The notes below the pieces were generated by a model. It worked only from the letters and a program-made list of their open reading frames with translations. It had not been told where the DNA came from and ran no database searches. Positions 58,179 through 64,000 of a stretch of 64,000 nt of DNA are shown here, one piece after another. Each line of letters starts with the position of its first letter. Positions within the stretch are counted from its first letter, which is position 1. A program made the position numbers and the translations under genes. Where the stretch lies: contig NZ_VIQO01000023.1 of the NCBI RefSeq assembly GCF_007483665.1, positions 186,001 to 250,000 of the forward strand, read 5' to 3'. The stretch is from Catellatospora sichuanensis (GTDB taxonomy: Bacteria; Actinomycetota; Actinomycetes; Mycobacteriales; Micromonosporaceae).

Positions 58179-59900
58179 GTGACTGACCTGGAGAGTCTCC
58201 TCAACGACCGGTTGGCGGCCGCTTTCGCGGAGGTGGCGGGCGAGCGTGTGGATCCGGTGGTGCGCCGGTCGCAGCACGCCGATTTCCAGGCCGACGGCGC
58301 GCTGCCGCTGGCCCGGCGGCTCGGCCGCGCGCCGCGTGACATCGCCGCCGACGCCCTCGGCCGCGCCGACCTGGCCGACCTGGTCGCCACCGCGGAGATC
58401 TCCGGGCCGGGGTTCATCAACCTCACCTTGCGCGACGACGCGCTGGCAGGGCTGCTCGCCACGATGAGCGCCGACGAGCGGCTCGGCGTGCCCACGGCCG
58501 TCGCGCCGGAGACCGTGATCATCGACTACTCCGCGCCGAACGTGGCCAAGGAGTTGCACGTCGGCCACCTGCGCACCACCGTGATCGGCGACGCCGTCGC
58601 GCGGACGCTGGACTGGCTGGGCCACGACGTGCGGCGTGCCAACCACATCGGCGACTGGGGCACCCCGTTCGGCATGCTCATCGAGCACCTGCTGGACCTG
58701 GGCGAGAGCGAGGCCCTGCACGAGCTGTCGGTCGGCGACCTCAACGGCTTCTACCAGTCGGCACGGGTGAAGTTCGACGCCGATCCGGCGTTCGCCGAGC
58801 GGTCCCGGCGGCGGGTGGTGGCGCTGCAGTCCGGCGACGCGACCACGCTGCGCCTGTGGCGGCTGCTGGTCGACGAGAGCAAGAAGTACTTCCTCGCCGT
58901 GTACGACAAGCTGGGCGTCACCCTGACCTCGGACCACTTCTTCGGCGAGTCGTACTACAACGACATGCTCGACCCGGTCGTCGACGCCCTCGACGCCCTC
59001 GGTCTGCTGCGCGAAAGCGACGGCGCGATGTGCGTCTTCCCGCAGGGCTTCACCGGCCGCGACGGTGAGCCGATGCCGATCATCGTGCGCAAACGCGACG
59101 GCGGCTACGGCTACGGCGCGACCGACCTGGCCGCGATCCGGCACCGGACCCAGGACCTGAAGGCGACCCGGCTGCTGTACGTGGTCGGCTCGCCGCAGCA
59201 GCAGCATCTGGAGATGGTGTACCAGACCGCGCGTGAGGCGGGCTGGCTGGCCGAGCCCGCACGGGCCGTGCACGTGGGCTTCGGCCAGGTGCTGGGCGCG
59301 GACGGCAAGAAGCTGGCGTCGCGGGCAGGCGAGGCGGTCAAGCTGGTGGACCTGCTCGACGAGGCGGTGACCCGCGCCGCGGCGATCGTGCTGGAGAAGA
59401 ACCCCGAACTCGACGCCGACACCCGGGCCGAGGTCGCCCGCATGGTCGGCATCGGCGCGATCAAGTACGTCGACCTGTCCAGCGACCGGATCAAGGACTA
59501 CAGCTTCCACTGGGACCGGATGCTGTCGTTCTCCGGCGACACCGGGGCGTACCTGCAGTACACGTACGCCCGGATCAACTCGATCTTCAGGAAGGGCGGG
59601 GTGACACCGGACCGCGCCGCGACGGTGCTGCTCGACTCCCCGGCCGAGCGGGCGCTGGCGATGCAACTGCTGGGCTTCCCCGCGGTCGTCGCCGACGCTG
59701 CCGAGACGCTGCAGTTCCACCGGCTCGCCGGCTACCTGCAGAGCCTGGCCGGGGCGTACACCGCCTTCTACGACAACTGCCCGGTCCTCAAAGCCGACGG
59801 CCCGGTACGGGCCAGCCGCCTGCTGCTGTGCGACCTCACCGCCCGGGTCATCGCGCAGGGCCTCGGGCTGCTCGGCATCGAGGCGCCCGAGCGCATGTGA
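58179..59900 (+). CDS. argS: arginyl-tRNA synthetase
   Basis: 573 residues from GTG. Class I signatures: HIGH motif as NVAKELHVGHL (His127-His130) and the ArgRS-specific DGGYGYGATDLAAIRHR. The KMSKS position reads GKKLASRAG. An N-terminal Add-1-type domain and a C-terminal anticodon-binding helix bundle (LQFHRLAGYLQSLAGAYTAF) complete a normal ArgRS. It charges tRNA-Arg. Spacing and rare-codon leader suggest its own regulation. Confidence 0.96.
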   Translation: MTDLESLLNDRLAAAFAEVAGERVDPVVRRSQHADFQADGALPLARRLGRAPRDIAADALGRADLADLVATAEISGPGFINLTLRDDALAGLLATMSADERLGVPTAVAPETVIIDYSAPNVAKELHVGHLRTTVIGDAVARTLDWLGHDVRRANHIGDWGTPFGMLIEHLLDLGESEALHELSVGDLNGFYQSARVKFDADPAFAERSRRRVVALQSGDATTLRLWRLLVDESKKYFLAVYDKLGVTLTSDHFFGESYYNDMLDPVVDALDALGLLRESDGAMCVFPQGFTGRDGEPMPIIVRKRDGGYGYGATDLAAIRHRTQDLKATRLLYVVGSPQQQHLEMVYQTAREAGWLAEPARAVHVGFGQVLGADGKKLASRAGEAVKLVDLLDEAVTRAAAIVLEKNPELDADTRAEVARMVGIGAIKYVDLSSDRIKDYSFHWDRMLSFSGDTGAYLQYTYARINSIFRKGGVTPDRAATVLLDSPAERALAMQLLGFPAVVADAAETLQFHRLAGYLQSLAGAYTAFYDNCPVLKADGPVRASRLLLCDLTARVIAQGLGLLGIEAPERM

Positions 59901-59993
59901 GCCGCGTCCCGGTCCGCGTCGCCCCCTCCGGTGGTGCGGGCCGGGAGGTCCTGGCGGGTGTGAGCCCACCTCCGGTCGGGTACGTGGGCTGCT

Positions 59994-60182
59994 ATGAGCG
60001 AACCGAGGTTCACCCCGCCCGCCGAGGATTTCGAGCCGCCTCCGGAGCGGGAGCCGCTGCCCGAGCCCGACCGCGAGCTGCCCCCGCCGGGGCTGGACGA
60101 CCTGGGCACCGCCGCCGGTGAGAGCGAGCAGGACCGCCTCGACCGGGAGCCGCCCGACGTGGCAGGCGAGCCCCCGGACTGA
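59994..60182 (+). CDS. small acidic Pro-rich protein (tentative)
   Basis: 62 residues, almost entirely Pro, Glu, Asp and Arg (PEREPLPEPDRELPPPGLDD). Likely disordered. No good ribosome site. A stem-loop lies just beyond its stop. Could be a real short gene or a GC-rich open frame. Confidence 0.5.
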   Translation: MSEPRFTPPAEDFEPPPEREPLPEPDRELPPPGLDDLGTAAGESEQDRLDREPPDVAGEPPD

Positions 60183-60193
60183 GGCGGTCCGGG

Positions 60194-60212
60194 CGCCCCG
60201 CGGTGCGGGGCG
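60194..60212. terminator. short convergent hairpin
   Basis: CGCCCCGC / GCGGGGCG, an 8-bp stem with a GGT loop, just before the sigma-factor stop at 60220. Confidence 0.5.
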
Positions 60213-60219
60213 GCGGCGT

Positions 60220-61029
60220 TCACACGGCGTCGGCGGTGGTCAGCTCCTCCCGCAGGGCCTGGAAGGCGCGCGTCAGCAGGCGCGAGACGTGCATCTGCGA
60301 CACGCCGACCTGCTCGGCGATCTCCGACTGGGTCAGGTTGTCGACGAAACGCATCCGCAGGATGCGCTGGTCGCGCTCGGGCAGGGTGTCGATCGCCTGC
60401 CGCAGCGCCTCCCGCTCGGGCAGCGCCTCCAGGGTGTCGTCGCACTCCCCCAGCAGGTCCTGCAGCTCCCCGTCGCCGTCGTCGGCGGTCGCGGGCGCGT
60501 TGAGCGAACTCGCCGTGTACGCCGCGGCGCACTGCATGCCGCGCAGCACCTCGTCCTCGGTGACGCCCAGATACACCGCGACGTCCTCGGCGGTCGGCGT
60601 GCGCTGCAGGGACTGGCTGAGTTCGGGAATCGCCCGGCACACCGCCAGATGCAGCTCCTGCAGGGAACGCTGCACGTGCAGGGTCCAGGTGCGGTCGCGG
60701 AAGTAGCGCTTGATCTCGCCCAGCATCGTCGGCATGACGTAGTTGGCGAAGGGCACCCCGCGGTCGGGTTCGAACCGGTCCACGGCCTTGATCAGACCGA
60801 TGGTGGCCACCTGGACGAGGTCCTCGACGTCCTCGCCGCGGTTGCGGAACCGCATCGCCAGGCGCCGCGCCACCGGCGCGCACCCGCAGATGATCTCGTC
60901 ACGCAACCGGCCCCGACCGGTGTCGCCGTCGGGAAGGCGGTGGAGCAGCAGCAAAGAGTCCTCGAACCTCGCCAGCACATCGACAGCGCTCATGGCGGAC
61001 TTCGGGGACGAAACGGTAGCGGTCGGCAT
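60220..61029 (-). CDS. SigB/SigF-family stress sigma factor
   Basis: 269 residues; start ATG 61029 (AGGTG nearby), alternative 60992. Region 2 reads AMRFRNRGEDVEDLVQVATI then DRFEPDRGVPFANYVMPTML. Region 3 follows; region 4 is LPERDQRILRMRFVDNLTQS plus EIAEQVGVSQMHVSRLLTRA. This is the SigB/SigF general-stress group controlled by partner switching. The upstream anti-sigma and STAS genes on the same strand supply the switch. Confidence 0.94.
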   Translation of the reverse strand: MPTATVSSPKSAMSAVDVLARFEDSLLLLHRLPDGDTGRGRLRDEIICGCAPVARRLAMRFRNRGEDVEDLVQVATIGLIKAVDRFEPDRGVPFANYVMPTMLGEIKRYFRDRTWTLHVQRSLQELHLAVCRAIPELSQSLQRTPTAEDVAVYLGVTEDEVLRGMQCAAAYTASSLNAPATADDGDGELQDLLGECDDTLEALPEREALRQAIDTLPERDQRILRMRFVDNLTQSEIAEQVGVSQMHVSRLLTRAFQALREELTTADAV

Positions 61030-61197
61030 CTTCACACCTGCCATCGCCTGCGTCGCGTCACCCGTGCACCGCACGGGCCGGCAGGCTGTTCCTGGCGGGC
61101 CACGGCGCCCTGCTGCTAGAGCGCCGTCGTGGCCTGGTCGCCCGGGCCACGTTCTGCCGTTCGCACGGCAGGGCTCAAGTATACGCGCGCAGGACCC

Positions 61198-61917
61198 TCA
61201 GGAAGTCGCGGCACGCCGCGGCCCGGCCACCGAAGCCAACGCCCAGACGACCTTTCCGCCACTGGTCAGCAGGCTTCCCCAATCGGTGGCCATCGCTGAA
61301 ACCAGCTCCAGGCCGGCACCCCGGTCCTCCGGGCCGGACTCGTGCGGCAGCCGCGGATCCCCGTCCCGGACCGCCACGATCACCGCCTCGCCCGCGCGGC
61401 GCAGCGTCAGTTCCATGTCGGTACGCGCGTGCGTGACCACGTTCGCGGCCAGCTCGGACGCGAGCAGCTGCGCCAGCTGCCCCAGCCGCGGCAGCCCGAA
61501 CGCCGCGCAGGCGCGCTGCGCCAGATCACGGGCGCGCGCACAGCTGGCGGGGGTGGGCGGCAGGGTCACCGAGCGCCGCGGGCTGACCGGCAACGCCTCG
61601 GCGGCCTTCTCCGCCAGGCCGGCGTCGTCGTAGACGGACAGCCCCGGGTGCGCCACCGGCACCGGGCACGGCGGCGCGGCCACCATGATCGGCACACCGG
61701 GCCAGCGGGAAGCGCTGACCGCGGCACGGTGCAGCCACGGCACGAGCCGCTCGTCGGCACAACGCGTGTCAGCCAGATCGAGGACGACGGCCTCGGGCTG
61801 GGCCGCCAGGCAGTCGGCCAGCGTGACGCCCGCCTGGATGAGTGTGTCCTGGTCGAGCGTCCCGGCCATCGCGATGAGCGCGAAGGGCTGCTGCCGCCGC
61901 ACATGGCACACCAGCAT
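61198..61917 (-). CDS. STAS-HATPase fusion (antagonist and anti-sigma kinase in one)
   Basis: 239 residues from the ATG at 61915-61917 (GGAG 7 nt upstream). Residues about 1-110 form a STAS-like domain (FALIAMAGTLDQDTLIQAGV). Residues about 115-239 are an RsbW/SpoIIAB-type HATPase with N-box LLASELAANVVTHART and G1 box VRDGDPRLPHESG. An RsbW-type kinase phosphorylates STAS antagonists and sequesters sigma. Having both domains in one chain is unusual. The operon is STAS, fusion, sigma. Confidence 0.88.
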   Translation of the reverse strand: MLVCHVRRQQPFALIAMAGTLDQDTLIQAGVTLADCLAAQPEAVVLDLADTRCADERLVPWLHRAAVSASRWPGVPIMVAAPPCPVPVAHPGLSVYDDAGLAEKAAEALPVSPRRSVTLPPTPASCARARDLAQRACAAFGLPRLGQLAQLLASELAANVVTHARTDMELTLRRAGEAVIVAVRDGDPRLPHESGPEDRGAGLELVSAMATDWGSLLTSGGKVVWALASVAGPRRAATS

Positions 61918-62019
61918 GGACATACTCCTCACGTGCCCCTCTGGCACGGCGACCAAGCCTGCGCCGGTGAAAATTTCGGAAATAGGTCAACGCGCCCGCC
62001 TCACCAGGCGGGGCCGGGC

Positions 62020-62334
62020 TCAGGCCGGCGGGGCCAGCAGCTTGCCGACGCCGGTCACGTCGAGCACCTTGGCCACCCACTGGCGGGCACCGGTCACATA
62101 GAAGCGGTGACCGAGTTCGTTGGCGGACCGGTAGGCGTCGAAAAGGGCACGCACGCCGGTCGAGTCGAGGAAGCCCACCCCGGCCAGGTCGACCACCACC
62201 TCGGGGGACTGCTTGACCGCGTCACACAGCTCGTCACGCAGGCTGCCCGCGGTCATCAGGTCGATCTCGCCCCGGACCCTGACCACGATGCGGTCTGCGT
62301 CCACGACCCGTTCGACACCGAAACCCCGGTCCAT
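62020..62334 (-). CDS. STAS-domain anti-sigma factor antagonist
   Basis: 104 residues from the ATG at 62332-62334 (GGAGGGAG upstream). The core VRVRGEIDLMTAGSLRDELC and the phosphoacceptor motif VDLAGVGFLDSTGVRALFDA (Ser in D-S-T) are classical RsbV/SpoIIAA. It should release the sigma factor when dephosphorylated. First gene of the stress-sigma operon. Confidence 0.93.
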   Translation of the reverse strand: MDRGFGVERVVDADRIVVRVRGEIDLMTAGSLRDELCDAVKQSPEVVVDLAGVGFLDSTGVRALFDAYRSANELGHRFYVTGARQWVAKVLDVTGVGKLLAPPA

Positions 62335-62477
62335 CCCACTCCCTCCGCCACCTGAAACAGTTCCATTAACGCACGCCCGGCCCGGTTCGCACACCCGCCG
62401 TCCCAGCGGTCACGCTCCTGCCGGACAATGATGAGATCACCGTTTCGGCGCCGACCCCGATGGGCAGAGTACGAATC

Positions 62478-64000
62478 ATGGCACGGCAAGCCGAATCCCG
62501 GCCCGCAGAGGCAGACTGGGTGACCCGTGTGCAGCGCCTGGAGGCCGAGCTCGCCGGCCTGCGCAAGGCGATGCGCACCCGCGGCCTCATCGAACAGGCC
62601 AAAGGCCTGCTCGCGGAACGGTACGGCTGCGACCCCGAGACCGCCTTCGCCCGCCTGTCGGCGATGTCCCAGCAGCGCAACGTCAGCGTCGTCGACCTGG
62701 CCGCCGACCTCGTCGGCGCGACCGTGCCCGACACCGCCGAAGCCCAGGACCCGCCCGCGGCCGCCGCCGCGCCCCTGGACCTGCCCGGCCGGCCCATGCC
62801 CGGCCTGCGCACCATCGTCGGCCTCGACGACGACCCGTCCCGGCCCCTGGCCCAGGCCCGTGCCCGGGTGCTGCGCAAATGCCTGGCCGCCCTCGATGCC
62901 GCACCGGACTTCCCGACGCTTGCCGACGTGCTCGTCACCGTCGGCCTCGGCGACCCGCCCGGCGCGGCCGCAGCAGTGTTCACCGCCGAAGTGGACGGCG
63001 CGGTGCGCCTGGTCGCCAGCCACGGCTGGCCCGCCCAGGTCGCCAGCGAATGGCAGCGCTCGCCCAGCTCGCTCAACACCACCATCGGCGCCGTGGTGCG
63101 CACCGGACGCCCGCTGCTGCTCGACGGCCTGCAGCCACACGACTTCGTCCTGATCGGCCCCGGGCCCGCCCGCGCCGTGTACCCGCTGGCCGTCGACGAC
63201 CACATGGTCGGTGCGCTGTCCCTGGTCTGGGGCGAGCCCCGCGAGTTCACCGCCGCCGACCGCGCCTTCCTGGACCGGCTCGCCGCCGGCGCGGGCCGGG
63301 CGCTGCGCCGGTTGTGGTCCACCGCCGACACCACCCCCGCGGCGCTGCCGGTGTGGCTGGCCACCGCGCTCGACGTGCTCGGCGGCCGCGGGCACCTGCT
63401 GACCCCGGTGCGCGGTGACGACGGCACCGTCGAGGACTTCGTCATCGCCGCCGCCGGACCCGCCGTACGCGCCTCCGACGGCGACACCGTCGGACGCCTG
63501 CTGCTTGACGTCTACCCGCGGCTGCGCGTCAACGGCGTCTTCGAGGCCTACGTCAAGCTGCTCACCGACGACGTGCCCTTCGCCCGCGACGCCGTCGTCG
63601 AGGACGCCCTCGTCGACGGCCGACCCCGCCGCGTCATCCTCAACCGCCGGGCCGCCCGCGTCGGCGACGCGCTGCTGGCGTCCTGGGAGCGCATCGACGC
63701 CACGGTCAGCAACGACGCCCGCATGGCGCGTCTGGAGACGCTCAGCCGCTCCGGCTGGGCCGAATGGGATCTGCAGGCCAGGGACGCGGTATGGTCCCCC
63801 GGCCTGTACGGGCTCATCGGGCGCGACGAAGCACACGGCCCCACCACGCTGGACAAATTCGGGTCGTTCTTCGCCGCCGCCGACCGCGGCCTGCTGCGCG
63901 AACTGCTCGCCGGCCTCGCCCAGGGCCGGCCCGACCTGGCCCTGCTGCGGCTGAACACCAGCCGCGGCGTGGTGCCGGTGCGCGTGTTCGCCGAGGCCGA
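62478..64000 (+). CDS. ANTAR-GAF-PAS sensor protein (3' end beyond window)
   Basis: At least 507 residues, open at the right edge. An in-frame ATG at 62460 is an alternative start. An ANTAR-like RNA-binding helix set is near residues 36-80 (GLIEQAKGLLAERYGCDPET then AFARLSAMSQQRNVSVVDLA). A GAF-like domain follows (about 140-270, TAEVDGAVRLVASHGWPAQV). PAS-like sequence begins near 416 (ARLETLSRSGWAEWDLQARD). The usual order puts ANTAR last. Divergent from the SigB operon, it may be an RsbU-like phosphatase or sensor for that switch. Confidence 0.85.
   Translation, partial: MARQAESRPAEADWVTRVQRLEAELAGLRKAMRTRGLIEQAKGLLAERYGCDPETAFARLSAMSQQRNVSVVDLAADLVGATVPDTAEAQDPPAAAAAPLDLPGRPMPGLRTIVGLDDDPSRPLAQARARVLRKCLAALDAAPDFPTLADVLVTVGLGDPPGAAAAVFTAEVDGAVRLVASHGWPAQVASEWQRSPSSLNTTIGAVVRTGRPLLLDGLQPHDFVLIGPGPARAVYPLAVDDHMVGALSLVWGEPREFTAADRAFLDRLAAGAGRALRRLWSTADTTPAALPVWLATALDVLGGRGHLLTPVRGDDGTVEDFVIAAAGPAVRASDGDTVGRLLLDVYPRLRVNGVFEAYVKLLTDDVPFARDAVVEDALVDGRPRRVILNRRAARVGDALLASWERIDATVSNDARMARLETLSRSGWAEWDLQARDAVWSPGLYGLIGRDEAHGPTTLDKFGSFFAAADRGLLRELLAGLAQGRPDLALLRLNTSRGVVPVRVFAEA

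Noticed and set aside
57897..59969. 690-residue minus-strand open frame opposite argS
   Set aside because: Shadow frame with Val/Gly/His-rich composition; argS is unambiguous.

Overview
The window is very GC-rich DNA (roughly 70% or more by eye) with GTG starts, strong third-position G/C bias, actinobacterial lipoproteins and a SigB-like partner-switching module. This fits a filamentous actinomycete, most likely Micromonosporaceae (Catellatospora/Actinoplanes/Micromonospora type). The family-level guess is inference. I see no insertion sequence, prophage, CRISPR array, rRNA or complete tRNA. It reads as a chromosomal accessory/housekeeping region with many small regulatory and stress modules.

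Layout: 0-8.3 kb holds a truncated flavin oxidoreductase divergent from an XRE/MmyB regulator, a NarL-type two-component pair, a Tat-exported multicopper oxidase, an alpha/beta hydrolase, a GNAT and a lipoprotein DD-peptidase/beta-lactamase homologue. 8.5-13.9 kb has an ArsR-SRPBCC pair, a membrane protein coupled to a second serine beta-lactamase homologue, and a globin operon (truncated haemoglobin, flavohaemoglobin, DivIVA-like coiled coil, XRE regulator). 13.9-21.8 kb has an orphan lipoprotein, an ABC exporter, an AAC(3)-like acetyltransferase and three GNATs. 21.8-29.3 kb has a large secreted repeat protein, a SigG/SigJ-type ECF sigma factor overlapped on the other strand by a STAS protein, a low-GC orphan gene, a RidA protein and a dead dehydrogenase remnant. 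29.4-36 kb has a SulP-carbonic anhydrase fusion, a regulator/S41 peptidase pair with a clear operator, and a secreted trypsin-like protein lacking catalytic His and Ser. 36-48.9 kb has metabolic and nuclease genes (APH-like kinase, aldehyde dehydrogenase, 2H phosphoesterase, EEP-HAD-PfkB operon), an MFS transporter and an ATP-grasp ligase preceded by a coupled 27-codon ORF. 49-57.9 kb has an OmpR/histidine kinase pair, an AI-2E exporter with an epimerase, two methyltransferases and a copper-associated group behind a CsoR-type operator. 58-64 kb has argS with an Arg-rich leader ORF, then a STAS / STAS-HATPase / SigB-type sigma operon facing an ANTAR-GAF-PAS sensor cut by the window edge.

The most interesting candidate for an undescribed system is the Cys-containing 27-residue ORF whose stop overlaps the start of the ATP-grasp ligase (47.65-48.94 kb). 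It could be a minimal peptide-modifying unit. Other points of note are the pseudoprotease-lectin protein, the CsoR operator in front of a His-rich DUF4396 protein, the argS leader, and several nested palindromes. All functional statements come from reading motifs in the sequence. No database search was run.
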